Source: CATQHL01 sp965242895 (GTDB lineage Bacteria > Actinomycetota > Acidimicrobiia > Acidimicrobiales > CATQHL01). From it: a stretch of 64,000 nucleotides of DNA. The stretch is taken from assembly GCA_965242895.1 (NCBI GenBank), contig OZ251507.1, positions 1 through 64,000 of the forward strand. Reading direction: 5' to 3'. The notes beneath the pieces are model-generated. The model was not told the origin of the DNA, made no database searches, and was given only the letters and a program-made list of their open reading frames with translations. Shown here in pieces: positions 1 through 9,180 of this stretch (position 1 is the first letter of the stretch; each line of letters starts with the position of its first letter). Both the position numbers and the translations under genes were made by a program.

Positions 1-506
1 AGTCGCTCTTTCCCAGATTTCTCAGCTTGCCCGGACTCCAGATTGTTCTTGGAAAGGAATAGCTGCATCTGCTCTGCTAGATCTTCAGAAGTGTCTGTTC
101 CCAAATTAAGTTGCGCGAATTTCCGTGTTTCGGGCTTCCCGCCCTCACGAGGCAGATAGAGCCACCACTCCCGCCCGTTCGTTAGCGCACACAACACAAC
201 GCCCTCGTAGAAGGCATATCCAAGCAGCTGACCCACATGATTATCCAGCCGCTCGTCGGTGTTCTTGGCCTCAATGAAACAAAGAGCGCCCCGCGCCCCA
301 AACAAAGCAATGTCAACGACGCCCTGACTTCTGCTCCGAGTGCCTCCTACTTTGTATTGATACCTAACTTCAGCACCATGGACATCCCAGCCCATAGTGC
401 TTAACAGAGGCAGGATGACTTTGATTTCGACTGCACGCTCGTTGTCGGGAAAGGGCGTGCTGCGAATACGCTCAATAACAGTTTTCAGTTCCTGGGGGTT
501 TGGCAT
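1..506 (-). CDS. HsdR_N-type nuclease paralogue A (3' part outside window)
   Basis: The minus-strand frame is open from an ATG at 504-506 to the window edge, so only the N-terminal 168 residues are visible. They match the four paralogues downstream almost residue for residue. The fold signature is a PD-(D/E)XK nuclease: an Asp in GVVDIALFGARG followed by FIEAKN, as in the N-terminal domain of type I restriction R subunits (HSDR_N). An AAGGAGA ribosome site lies at 513-519, and paralogue C has the same leader. The C-terminal domain cannot be judged. The role is inferred to be defence-related DNA binding or cleavage. Confidence 0.8.
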   Translation of the reverse strand, partial: MPNPQELKTVIERIRSTPFPDNERAVEIKVILPLLSTMGWDVHGAEVRYQYKVGGTRSRSQGVVDIALFGARGALCFIEAKNTDERLDNHVGQLLGYAFYEGVVLCALTNGREWWLYLPREGGKPETRKFAQLNLGTDTSEDLAEQMQLFLSKNNLESGQAEKSGKER

Positions 507-742
507 TGATTCTCTCCTTGAGAAAATACTCAGTGTAACTTAATTAGCAATGGTTGGATGGCGCTCAGATTTCGCTTGTTCCCGACTAAGTTCGGTGAAT
601 GCGACTGGTGCTGTCGTCTCTACTGCAATGCGACGCTCAGATTACACTTGTTCCCGAAGTAGAACAGAATGCCGGACATATGTCGAACCTCCGTAGAACC
701 TCCGCAGACTCCAGGCAGGGTAGGGGAGAAGAGACTATCCCA

Positions 743-988
743 GTGAAATCAAACGGAGCAGACCGCCAAAAACGCCGAAAAATCACTGCCTACATCCTGT
801 TCCCCATAACTATTGGGTGGATAGTCGCGAGCGTCGTCAGCTTTGTCTATGGAGAACGACTTATCGGGGCGATATCCCTAGTTGCTGCATTCGACTGCGG
901 ACTTGCAGCAATGTTGATTTGGCCTTCAACACGCCCCGCCGCCACTCCGACGACTAGCTGCGAAGCGAGCAGAGAAGACAGAAACTAG
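743..988 (+). CDS. Small two-helix membrane protein, unknown function
   Basis: The frame is open from 599, but a GTG at 743 preceded by a purine-rich GGAGAAGAG (724-732) is the more credible start, giving 81 residues. A basic N-terminus (about residues 8-14) precedes two hydrophobic stretches, ILFPITIGWIVASVVSFVY and LIGAISLVAAFDCGLAAML, then a short polar tail. I do not recognise the family. It sits between two nuclease paralogues and stops 8 bases before the opposing gene ends. It could be a membrane accessory of the paralogue array or a chance ORF; the two clean helices favour a real gene. Confidence 0.4.
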   Translation: MKSNGADRQKRRKITAYILFPITIGWIVASVVSFVYGERLIGAISLVAAFDCGLAAMLIWPSTRPAATPTTSCEASREDRN

Positions 989-996
989 TCAGACGA

Positions 997-2145
997 CTAC
1001 TCGGTTGGCGACTGCTCGGTTATAGTCTCCCAAACATTCGTGTCATCGCTGGAGTAACCAAAAAGCTCCAGCAACCTCTCAATCTTGCGGATTGTAACAT
1101 CAGACGATCCATGCACATAAACAAATATGCTTGGATTGCTTCCTTCCAAATATTTGGCGGGCACCAATGGGGTTGAGCACTCTTCTTTTTCGTAGGAAAA
1201 CCAGGGATACTTGCTACTTCCACCTCTTCCCAAAGCTTCTACTCGATTATAGAAACTTGCAGCATTCCTCTTGTATAACTCATTAGCAAGCATGACATAG
1301 GCAGCAACCCAGTTCTTGACCTCTTTATATTCGCCCCAGATTCTCACCCCAAAGATTTTCCTAGAGGGTCTCCTCTCGCGTTTGACAGCAGTCGATGCAG
1401 CCGTGCTGGACAGGCTTGGTACATCCGTCTCGCTCTTCTCACCTCCGCCGCCCCCGGAACTGGTGTCACTCCCCAGAACTACCGCGCCGAAACGTGTCTC
1501 GGACAATAGTGCAGCCACTCGACTCTGGGAGGGTCGTGTCCCGGTCTCCTGCTCGATGTGATCGGTAATAGTCTGCACCAAGCCTCTGTGAGGTCTTTCG
1601 AGCATCTGCTGCCAGATATCCCGCTCACGGCTACCCAGAAGTCGCTCTTTACCGGCTCTCTCGGCTTGGCCAGACTCCAAGTTGTTCTTGGCGAGAAATA
1701 GCTGCATCTGCTCTGCCAAATCATCAGAAGTGTCTGCTTCCAAGTTGAGTTGCGAAAACCTGCGCGTCTCAGGCTTCCCACCTTCACGGGGGAGATAGAG
1801 CCACCATTCCCGCCCATTCGTGAGCGCACACAACACAACACCCTCATAAAAGGCATACCCCAGCAGCTGGCTCACATGATTATCCAGCCGCTCGTCGGTG
1901 TTCTTGGCCTCGATAAAGCAAAGCGCCCCTCGCGCACCGAGCAGGGCAATGTCTACTACACCCTGACTTCTGCTCCGAGTTCCGCTTACTTTGTATTGAT
2001 ATCTGACTTCAGCACCATGGACATCCCAGCCAAGAGCGCCCAACAACGGCAGGATGACTTTGATTTCGACTGCACGCTCGTTGTCGGGGAACGGGGTGCT
2101 GCGAATTCGTTCGATAGCAGATTTCAGCTCTTGGGATGTGGACAC
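997..2145 (-). CDS. HsdR_N-type nuclease paralogue B
   Basis: The start is taken as GTG at 2145 because AGGAGA lies just upstream and paralogue D has the same leader; the frame stays open to a TTG at 2163. It encodes about 382 residues. Residues about 1-150 form an HSDR_N-like PD-(D/E)XK domain (VVDIALLGARG then FIEAKN). A charged middle part contains LLSETRF, followed by a low-complexity Ser/Gly linker. The C-terminal 120 residues form a second conserved block (RIWGEYK, LANELYKR, LLELFGYSSDDTN). No helicase, methylase or specificity subunit is attached, so this is not a normal type I R subunit. The function is unknown; I infer a stand-alone restriction-like effector. Confidence 0.8.
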   Translation of the reverse strand: MSTSQELKSAIERIRSTPFPDNERAVEIKVILPLLGALGWDVHGAEVRYQYKVSGTRSRSQGVVDIALLGARGALCFIEAKNTDERLDNHVSQLLGYAFYEGVVLCALTNGREWWLYLPREGGKPETRRFSQLNLEADTSDDLAEQMQLFLAKNNLESGQAERAGKERLLGSRERDIWQQMLERPHRGLVQTITDHIEQETGTRPSQSRVAALLSETRFGAVVLGSDTSSGGGGGEKSETDVPSLSSTAASTAVKRERRPSRKIFGVRIWGEYKEVKNWVAAYVMLANELYKRNAASFYNRVEALGRGGSSKYPWFSYEKEECSTPLVPAKYLEGSNPSIFVYVHGSSDVTIRKIERLLELFGYSSDDTNVWETITEQSPTE

Positions 2146-2163
2146 GATTTTCTCCTGAAGCAA

Positions 2164-2528
2164 TTCCTAGGATGCGACTCTACTTTTGGGAGGATGAGGT
2201 GCAGGACTTATCAGCTATCGAAAGAAGTTCTCCCACACGGCCGCTGGTAGGGGAGCGCCCGGTGGGCAGTGAGCGACCGCTGGGCGGTGAGCACCCGGCG
2301 CGAGGGGGGTAGGGGACAGGGGTCGTGTTGACGAGTCCGAATTCGACCGAAGACCCGGAATCCTCGACCACCTGGAATTCCGCCTGTTTAGGCGCCGTGT
2401 TGAGGTCATCATCCGCAAATCATCCCAATTGGGTGACCGCCTGGAATCCTTGACCCCCTGGAATTCTGCCTAGTGGGACGTCGTGTTGACGGGTTCGAGT
2501 TCAAATGGAAACCCTATGCTAATTTGCC
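2164..2528. other. Intergenic: G-rich stretch and imperfect direct repeats
   Basis: No convincing gene. Positions 2245-2320 are G-rich with repeated CCGGTGGG/GGGCGGTGAGC-like words, resembling G-rich elements elsewhere in the window. Positions 2325-2505 hold imperfect repeats around GTGTTGACG and CCTGGAATTC, seen about three times. The short minus-strand frames here are of biased composition and lack ribosome sites. Confidence 0.5.
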
Positions 2529-3680
2529 ATGCCAGTGACGACGCGAGTTGAAGTCGCCCCAGAGCTACTTGAATGGGCTCGCGAACGATCTGGGCTCGAT
2601 AAAGAACATTTCAACAAGAACTTCCCCAAATTGCCTGAATGGATAGCCGGCACAGCAAAACCAACTTTCAAACAACTCGAAGACTACGCCAATAGCACTT
2701 ATACGGCAATCGGATATTTTTTCCTATCCAGCCCTCCCGAAGAAAAGTTCCCCATACCGGACTATCGGATTTTACACAACAAAGCGATAGCCAAACCAAG
2801 TCCTCATCTGCGAGACACGATCTACCTATGTCAGGAAAGGCAAGACTGGTACCAAGACTACGCTCGCACAGCTGGCTTAGAACCAGTAGAAATCGTAGGG
2901 ATGTCAACTATTGCGGAGGATGCAGTACCTGCCGCAGCATCACTGCAAGAAATTCTTAAATTTGGCTTAAACGAACGTAAGGGAACTTGGGAAACTGCTT
3001 TCAATACGCTCAAAGTGAAAATCCAAGACTTAGGTGTTCTAGTGATGACTAGCAGCATTGTAGGTCATAACACTCATCGTAAACTTGACTATAAAGAATT
3101 TAGAGGATTCACTTTAATCGACAGCTTAGCCCCACTAATCTTCATTAATGGCAGCGACACCAGAGCAGCACAAATGTTTACGTTAGCACATGAACTCGCC
3201 CATGTCGCCCTCGGAAAACCCGGTTTAGATAGCGTAGATATGAATTCAAAAAGTGATAAAAGAATCGAAAAATGGTGTAATAGTTTTGCTGCGGAATTCC
3301 TGCTACCGATCAACGAACTTAAAAAACAATACCGCATGACCTCAGATATAAACTCCGAATTAAAGCGGCTAGCAAGTAAGAACAGAGTAAGCACTCTAGT
3401 TGTCTTGCGCAGAATACATGATGCCGGATACTTAGCTTGGAATGAATATCAAACCGAGTACAACAAAGAACTCGCTCGTCTTTTGGAACTGGCTGACAAG
3501 AATTCAAAAGGTGGCAACTACTACCAATCGCTTCTCTCGCGTGTTGGTAAAAACTTTGCAGAAGCTGTAATTCGCAGCACTATCGGCGGAGATACTCTAT
3601 ACAGCGAAGCCTATGATCTACTCGAGATCAAAAAGCACTCAGAATTTCGGCAGTGTGCCGCGGAACTGGGCATTTCTTAG
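2529..3680 (+). CDS. ImmA/IrrE-family metallopeptidase with N-terminal HTH-like region
   Basis: A 383-residue protein. The HEXXH zinc motif HELAH lies at residues 221-225 inside FTLAHELAHVALG, typical of ImmA/IrrE peptidases that cleave repressors or act as antitoxin-like regulators. The first 70 residues (WARERSG, LPEWIAG, FKQLEDYANS) resemble the Xre-type helix-turn-helix segment usually fused to these peptidases, followed by YFFLSSPPEE, which is common in the family. Family members often regulate mobile elements or stress responses by proteolysis. It is AT-richer than the core genes and sits within the nuclease paralogue array on the opposite strand. The target is unknown. Confidence 0.85.
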   Translation: MPVTTRVEVAPELLEWARERSGLDKEHFNKNFPKLPEWIAGTAKPTFKQLEDYANSTYTAIGYFFLSSPPEEKFPIPDYRILHNKAIAKPSPHLRDTIYLCQERQDWYQDYARTAGLEPVEIVGMSTIAEDAVPAAASLQEILKFGLNERKGTWETAFNTLKVKIQDLGVLVMTSSIVGHNTHRKLDYKEFRGFTLIDSLAPLIFINGSDTRAAQMFTLAHELAHVALGKPGLDSVDMNSKSDKRIEKWCNSFAAEFLLPINELKKQYRMTSDINSELKRLASKNRVSTLVVLRRIHDAGYLAWNEYQTEYNKELARLLELADKNSKGGNYYQSLLSRVGKNFAEAVIRSTIGGDTLYSEAYDLLEIKKHSEFRQCAAELGIS

Positions 3681-3707
3681 AAGCCGGAACTGGCATTTCT
3701 TAGAAGC
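3661..3707. repeat. Tandem duplication of the metallopeptidase gene end
   Basis: The last 24 bases around the stop codon (CGGAACTGGGCATTTCTTAG plus AAGC) are repeated immediately downstream with one G missing, so a second copy of the stop region follows the gene. This looks like a slippage duplication. Confidence 0.85.
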
Positions 3708-3733
3708 CATTCGGGCGAAGCAAAATATCTACA

Positions 3734-3813
3734 CCGGCCTGAATAGAGGGACAACACATGGCCGAGCCAACCACCGGCCTGAATGGAGGGACGTCACATG
3801 GTCGAGACAACCA
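3734..3813. repeat. Two 40-bp direct repeats carrying a duplicated start site
   Basis: Units start at 3734 and 3774, exactly 40 bases apart. Each contains a purine-rich ribosome site (AGAGGG or GGAGGG) and an ATG (3758 and 3798). Only the second ATG is in frame with the DprA-like protein, because 40 is not a multiple of 3. The duplication copied a translation initiation region. Confidence 0.85.
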
Positions 3814-4832
3814 CCGACCACCACCTAGATCTTCTTGCCCTGTGCAGCCTGACTGCAGGTGAGGACCACTGCGACTGGGGAGTCATCGCCCGGCAGGTTG
3901 ATCGCGAGGGATCTCTTGACAGCCTGATGGACGGCAAGGTTCTTGAAGCAACCAAACATGTCACAGAGATGGCACTGCCCGATTTTGAAGTCACAAATAA
4001 CTTCGCCAAAAAAACAGAACGGATCAACAGGGCAGACAAAACCCGTCGTACGCTGCACAGGGCGTCAGAAGGTGACTGGAAGGCCGCCAGAGAGAACGCC
4101 GAGAAAGAGATCGAAGCAGCTGATAGCGCCAATGCGCGCATGACATCTGTGCTTGACGAGGACTATCCACTAAACCTCAGATTCATCCATAACTTCCCGC
4201 CTTTCATCTTCTACAGGGGCGATCTAGATGAAAACGCCGACGCCCGAAGCATCGCTGTAGTCGGCACACGGAATCCAAGTGAACGCGGACTGGAAGAAGC
4301 ACGGGGAATCGCCGAGGAACTCTCTGAAAGCGGAATCACCGTGACTTCAGGCCTGGCCAAAGGAATCGATACAGCCGCTCATACGGCAGCCCTGGACGCA
4401 GGCGGACGGACAATAAGCGTCTTCGGAACTGGTATCACCAATGTATCTCCTGTGGGCAACAGAGACCTCGCCGAACGCATTGTTCACGAAGGCGGACTGC
4501 TAGTCTCACAATTCTTTCCCACGGCAACTGGTGCTCGCTGGACATTCGGTAAGCGTAATGAAGTCACTTCGGGCATCAGCCAAGGGACAGTCGTGATCGA
4601 AGCGTCAAAGACATCGGGGGCCAAAATGCAGGCACGTCTTGCCTACGAGCACGGTAAAAAAGTCTTCCTCATCGAGTCATTGGTAGAAAGCCAAGATTGG
4701 GCTCAATCCATGCTTAAAGACGGCAAAGCTGTCCTCGTAACGCAACTTCAGGACATCACAGAGCGCTTAGTAGACGAAGAGCGTCTGCGCTACGCCGACA
4801 AGGAGCTCCATCCCAGACCTTTCCTTCTATAG
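3798..4832 (+). CDS. DprA/Smf-like DNA-processing protein
   Basis: The start is set at ATG 3798, preceded by GGAGGG at 3785-3790; an in-frame ATG at 3783 overlaps that site and is less likely. The 344-residue protein has a Rossmann core of the DprA/Smf type: GTRNPSERG, then TVTSGLAKGIDTAAHTAAL, FGTGI, and later TFGKRNEVTSGIS. DprA loads RecA on single strands during transformation, but DprA-like proteins also occur in defence islands. Here it sits between nuclease paralogues, not beside topA or the competence genes that usually accompany housekeeping dprA. I infer a defence or DNA-sensing role. Confidence 0.8.
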   Translation: MVETTTDHHLDLLALCSLTAGEDHCDWGVIARQVDREGSLDSLMDGKVLEATKHVTEMALPDFEVTNNFAKKTERINRADKTRRTLHRASEGDWKAARENAEKEIEAADSANARMTSVLDEDYPLNLRFIHNFPPFIFYRGDLDENADARSIAVVGTRNPSERGLEEARGIAEELSESGITVTSGLAKGIDTAAHTAALDAGGRTISVFGTGITNVSPVGNRDLAERIVHEGGLLVSQFFPTATGARWTFGKRNEVTSGISQGTVVIEASKTSGAKMQARLAYEHGKKVFLIESLVESQDWAQSMLKDGKAVLVTQLQDITERLVDEERLRYADKELHPRPFLL

Positions 4833-5051
4833 AGGGCAATGAACCGCCCAAGCGGAAGGAGAGACTGCCCCGACTGGGCATCCGCCAGATCATCAACGAT
4901 GAGGCACTAACCCGCACCTCTACCTAGGCCGCTAGATATTCTCATCCTCTTCACAACACCATTCCTTCCAACTCAGCATGAGAGGGGTGCTAAAGCATCT
5001 ACTGTCTTCTGTGAGATAACAGAAGACACAAACGAGAACATATCCGATTTG

Positions 5052-6176
5052 CTACTCGGTTATGATTTCCCAAATGTTTGCGTCGTCGTCGGAATAACCA
5101 AATATTTCAAGAAGTTGTCTCGACCTTTTTCTCAACCCATTCGCTGATATGTTTATATAGGCAAAGATTGTTGGACGACTGTCTTCTAGGGTTCTTGCCT
5201 CGCTATATGACGTTGAGCAAGCTTCTTTCTGGAGAGAAAACCAAGGGTATTTTCCCTTGTTAAATAGAGAATTTGCTCTTTCAAGAAACTCGTCAGGGTG
5301 TTTCTTATATAACTCATTGGCAAGTGAAATATAAGCTGTTACCCAGGTACTAGCTTCTTTGAAATCGCCCCAGAGTCGCACTCCCTTCACTCTTGTGGAA
5401 GGAGTTTTCTCGCGTTTTGGTCTGGCGGCTGCTTCTGTCGCCAAATCGGCCGGACTTATCGCAACTTCGTTTTGGGTTGCTTTGGTCGCAGCAGCATCAC
5501 TGACCCTAATCTCCATATCAAATTGCGTGTCAGCCAACAGTGCCGCCACACGACTTTGGGGCGGACGCTCACCTGTATCTTTCTCGATGCGGTCTGCGAT
5601 CGTTTTTACTAGTGCCCTATCCGGTTTAGTGAGCATTTCCTGCCAGATACCGCGCTCTCGTTTTTCTGAGAGTCGCTGCCTAGCAAGCTTTTCTGCTCGA
5701 CCGGACTCAAGGTTGTTCTTGGCCAGGAATAGCTGCATCTGCTCCGCTAAGCCATCAGGAGTGTCTGCTTCCAAGTTGAGTTGCGCGAACTTGCGCGTCT
5801 CGGGTTTGCCACCTTCACGAGGCAAATAGAGCCACCATTCCCGCCCGTTCGTGAGCGCGCACAACACAACCCCCTCATAGAAGGCATATCCCAGTAGTTG
5901 ACTCACATAATTGTCAAGCCGCTCGTCGGTGTTCTTAGCCTCGATAAAACAAAGAGCTCCACGCGCCCCGAACATGGCAATGTCAACTACGCCCTGACTT
6001 CTGCTCCGAGTACCGCTCACTTTGTATTGATATCTGACTTCAGCCCCATGGACACCCCAGCCAAGAGCGCTCAACAAAGGCAGGATTACTTTGATTTCGA
6101 CTGCACGCTCGTTGTCGGGGAACGGGTCACTGCGAATACGTTCAATGGCAGTTTGCAGATCTTGGGTGGTGGACAT
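5052..6176 (-). CDS. HsdR_N-type nuclease paralogue C
   Basis: A 374-residue protein starting at ATG 6176, with AAGGAGA just upstream and the same leader as paralogue A. The N-terminal block (SGTRSRSQGVVDIAMFGARG, then FIEAKN) is nearly identical to copies A, B and D. The middle region with LLADTQF and the linker differ. The C-terminal block (GVRLWGDFK, LANELYKKHPDEF, LLEIFGYSDDDAN) is related but clearly diverged. Strong conservation of the catalytic half with variation in the second half suggests gene conversion or selection for different partners. It lies 113 bases downstream of paralogue D on the same strand, so co-transcription is possible. Confidence 0.8.
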   Translation of the reverse strand: MSTTQDLQTAIERIRSDPFPDNERAVEIKVILPLLSALGWGVHGAEVRYQYKVSGTRSRSQGVVDIAMFGARGALCFIEAKNTDERLDNYVSQLLGYAFYEGVVLCALTNGREWWLYLPREGGKPETRKFAQLNLEADTPDGLAEQMQLFLAKNNLESGRAEKLARQRLSEKRERGIWQEMLTKPDRALVKTIADRIEKDTGERPPQSRVAALLADTQFDMEIRVSDAAATKATQNEVAISPADLATEAAARPKREKTPSTRVKGVRLWGDFKEASTWVTAYISLANELYKKHPDEFLERANSLFNKGKYPWFSLQKEACSTSYSEARTLEDSRPTIFAYINISANGLRKRSRQLLEIFGYSDDDANIWEIITE

Positions 6177-6289
6177 GATTCTCTCCTTAAGAGTACTTAG
6201 GCATAAACAAGAGATCGCTGGATAGCACTAGACTGAGCGGAACAATTTGAGATTAACTTTTGAGTTTTCGAATTGATTACCCTCAACAA

Positions 6290-7411
6290 CTACTCGGTTA
6301 TGATTTCCCAAATGTTTGTGTCGTCGCTGGGATAACCAAACATTTCGAGAAGCTTTTCTGATCTTTTGACTAAATTGTGTGCAGACATGCTTACGAAAGC
6401 AAATATTGTTGGATGACTATCTACCAGAGGTTTTGCCTGGCTATATCCTCTCGAACAGGCTTCTTTTTTATAAGAGAACCAGGGAAACTTGCTACCTCTA
6501 CCTAGGGACTCTACTTTCTGAAAAAACTCGTCAGGGTGCTTCTTGTATAATTCATTGGCAAGCGAGGCATAAGCCAATGACCAGGTACTGTCTTCTTTGA
6601 ATTCCCCCCAGAGGCGCACCCCCTTAACTCTTGTGGGAGACGCTATCTTGCGTTTACCACCGGGGATACTAGTCCCATCGGACATGCTCTGATTCGCCCC
6701 TGCCGCATCGCCCTGCTTAACTAAATTCGAAACGCTGCCGAGAACTGGCGCATCAAAACTCGTCTCAGACAAGAGAGCAGCCACTCGACTCTGGGAGGGG
6801 CGGGTACCGGTTTCCTGCTCGATGTGATCGGTAATAGTCAGCATCAAGCCTCTGTGAGGTCGTTCGAGCATCTGCTTCCAGATGTCCCGCTCGCGTTTGT
6901 CCAGAAGTCGCTCTTTTCCGGCTCTTTCGGCTTTACCGGACTCCAGGTTGCTCTTGGCTAGGAATAGCTGCATCTGCTCCGCTAGATCATCAGGAGTGTC
7001 TGCTTCCAAATTGAGTTGAGCGAACTTGCGCGTCTCGGGCTTCCCACCCTCACGAGGCAGATAGAGCCACCACTCCCGCCCGTTCGTGAGGGCGCACAAC
7101 ACAACGCCCTCATAGAAGGCATATCCGAGCAGTTGACTCACATAATTGTCAAGTCGCTCGTCGGTGTTCTTGGCCTCAATGAAACAAAGAGCGCCCCGCG
7201 CCCCGGACAGGGCAATGTCAACTACGCCCTGGCTCCTGCTCCTAGTTCCGCTTACTTTGTATTGATATCTGACTTCAGCCCCGTGGATATCCCAGCCAAG
7301 AGCGCTTAACAGAGGCAAGATAACTTTGATTTCGACTGCACGCTCGTTGTCGGGGAAAGGCGTACTGCGAATACGTTTGATAGCAGATTTCAGATCTTGA
7401 GATGAGGACAC
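6290..7411 (-). CDS. HsdR_N-type nuclease paralogue D
   Basis: A 373-residue protein from GTG 7411 with AGGAGA upstream. The upstream 70 bases align with those of paralogue B, indicating a recent duplication that included the promoter region. PD-(D/E)XK signature residues are the Asp of VVDIALSGARG and the Glu/Lys of FIEAKN. A central segment containing TRPSQSRVAALLSET is shared with B. The C-terminal block contains VRLWGEFK, LANELYKKHPDEF and LLEMFGYPSDDTN. No partner methylase adjoins it. The biochemical activity is inferred only from the fold. Confidence 0.8.
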   Translation of the reverse strand: MSSSQDLKSAIKRIRSTPFPDNERAVEIKVILPLLSALGWDIHGAEVRYQYKVSGTRSRSQGVVDIALSGARGALCFIEAKNTDERLDNYVSQLLGYAFYEGVVLCALTNGREWWLYLPREGGKPETRKFAQLNLEADTPDDLAEQMQLFLAKSNLESGKAERAGKERLLDKRERDIWKQMLERPHRGLMLTITDHIEQETGTRPSQSRVAALLSETSFDAPVLGSVSNLVKQGDAAGANQSMSDGTSIPGGKRKIASPTRVKGVRLWGEFKEDSTWSLAYASLANELYKKHPDEFFQKVESLGRGSKFPWFSYKKEACSRGYSQAKPLVDSHPTIFAFVSMSAHNLVKRSEKLLEMFGYPSDDTNIWEIITE

Positions 7412-7670
7412 GATTTTCTCCTGAAGTAATTCCTAGGGTGCAACTCTACATTGGGCGGATGAAGTTCGGCACTTAGCAGATAGCGGGAAAAATTCTCTCG
7501 CTGGTGACAACTAAAGGTCTATACCTGTCCAGTGGTTCTAGCTTGTGCGGTAGTTTTGTATAGGGGTGAGTAAGGGTGAGTAAGGAGGATGGTGGGGGAG
7601 TCGCTTCACCCTGCTCTGCGGGCGAACTGGCTTGAGCAAATGCTCACTGAGGAGACGAAAAGCGAGCTGG

Positions 7671-8798
7671 CTAATCGGCTATGATCTCCCAAATATTCGT
7701 GTCATCGCGTGGGTATCCAAAAGTCTTAAGCAGCTTTTTCGACATCCTCACAAGTTCACTAGATGAGCCATGCACATTGGCAAATATGGTTGGGTAGCTA
7801 TCTTCCAAAGGCCTTGGACGCCCTATACGATCTTCGTCATATGAGAAGTAGATATGCTTCGTACCCCCTAAAGTGCGCACTTTCTCAAAGAATTCGTCAG
7901 GGTGTCTCTTGTATAGCTCATTTGCCAGCGCGACATAGGCAGACCACCAATACTTAACATCTTTATAATCACCCCAAAGCCTCACCCCGTAAATTTTCTT
8001 GGCAGGAGCTTTCTTGCGCTTAGTTGCCTTGGGCTTGACTTCAGTAGCTGCGGAAACCTCCGGGCTGTCCTGCTCAGTCTCCACTTCTCCGAAGTCAAGT
8101 TTCGCTGCCTGCGGCTCGCTAATAACGCTCGAAGCATCGAACCGAGTCGCAGACAATAGGGCAGCTACTCGACCTCCCGACGGACGAGTCCCGCTCTTCT
8201 GCTCAATACAATCCGCAATTGTCTCTACCAAGACTTTGGGAGGTTTCTCAAGCATCTCCCTCCAGGTATCCTTCTCGCGTCTATCTAGCAAACACTGCCT
8301 CCCGAAAGCCTCTGCTTGTCCGGATTCCAAATTGTGTTTAGCAAGGAATAGTTGCAGCTGTTCCGTCACCTCATCAAAAGAGTCTGTCTCTAGATTGAGC
8401 CGAGCGAATCGTCGTGCTTCAGGTCTTCCCCTCTCACGAGGCAGATAGAGCCACCACTCCCTGCCATTCGTGAGCGCACACAACACGACACCCTCGTGAA
8501 AGGCGTATTCAAGCAACTTATTCACGTGATCCTCAAGCCGCTTCCCCTCGTCCTTGGCCTCAATGAAACAAAGAGCGCCCCGAGCCCCAAATAAAGCAAT
8601 GTCAATAGAGCCCTTGCTGAGGCTCCGAGTCCCGCCTACTTTGTATTGAGGCTTGACCTTATCCCCCTGGACATCCCAACCAAGAGCACTCAGTAAAGGC
8701 AAAATAACTTTAATTTCAACTGCCCGCTCCTCGTCAGGGAACGGCGCACTGCGAATGCGTTCGATAACGCTCTTCAACTCCTGGGAGGATGGCACCAT
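7671..8798 (-). CDS. HsdR_N-type nuclease paralogue E (most divergent copy)
   Basis: The start is ATG 8798, chosen because AAGGAG lies immediately upstream; the frame is open to a TTG at 8822. About 375 residues. The N-terminal domain retains the nuclease signature (SIDIALFGARG, FIEAKD) but is the most diverged of the five, for example TRSLSKGSIDI in place of the copy A-D sequence. The linker is Lys/Ala-rich (KPKATKRKKAPAKK). The C-terminal block (VRLWGDYK, LANELYKRHPDEF, LLKTFGYPRDDTN) is conserved. As the outermost upstream copy it may be the oldest member of the array. Confidence 0.8.
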   Translation of the reverse strand: MVPSSQELKSVIERIRSAPFPDEERAVEIKVILPLLSALGWDVQGDKVKPQYKVGGTRSLSKGSIDIALFGARGALCFIEAKDEGKRLEDHVNKLLEYAFHEGVVLCALTNGREWWLYLPRERGRPEARRFARLNLETDSFDEVTEQLQLFLAKHNLESGQAEAFGRQCLLDRREKDTWREMLEKPPKVLVETIADCIEQKSGTRPSGGRVAALLSATRFDASSVISEPQAAKLDFGEVETEQDSPEVSAATEVKPKATKRKKAPAKKIYGVRLWGDYKDVKYWWSAYVALANELYKRHPDEFFEKVRTLGGTKHIYFSYDEDRIGRPRPLEDSYPTIFANVHGSSSELVRMSKKLLKTFGYPRDDTNIWEIIAD

Positions 8799-8822
8799 AC
8801 TCTCCTTGTTCGGTGGCCTCAA

Positions 8823-9180
8823 GCAAGTCTAACCCCAGATTTCCTTCGCTGAACCTGAGCTGAACCTGAGCCTTCGACACCCTAAACCGATCAAGGTCAC
8901 CACTACCTTCAACGAAAGCGCCTAGGCTCGCTACCGAGTGGAGGTCAGCGGAGCGGTCGTCCGCCGCAACGGGGGCTGCGTTCTCCCGATGAGTCCGTCG
9001 TCGTCAGATTCGCCGTCGAGTTCGCCGACCAACTAGACCGCTAAACCCATAATCGAGTGCACCGGCGAGGCAGAAGTTCACTGTCAGATAACAGCGAAAC
9101 CGGCTAGTCCGCTAGCCAGGTCGCCTAGGCTACCGACCTAGGTCTAACGAGCACGGACACAACACAGACAGGAGCAGCGA
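8823..9180. other. Intergenic: no gene or clear signal recognised
   Basis: This stretch separates the divergently oriented paralogue E and the 177-residue gene, so promoters for both should lie here, but I cannot point to a convincing -35/-10 pair. No long frame or strong repeat was seen; short words such as CGCCGTCGAGTTCGCCGACC recur weakly. Confidence 0.4.
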
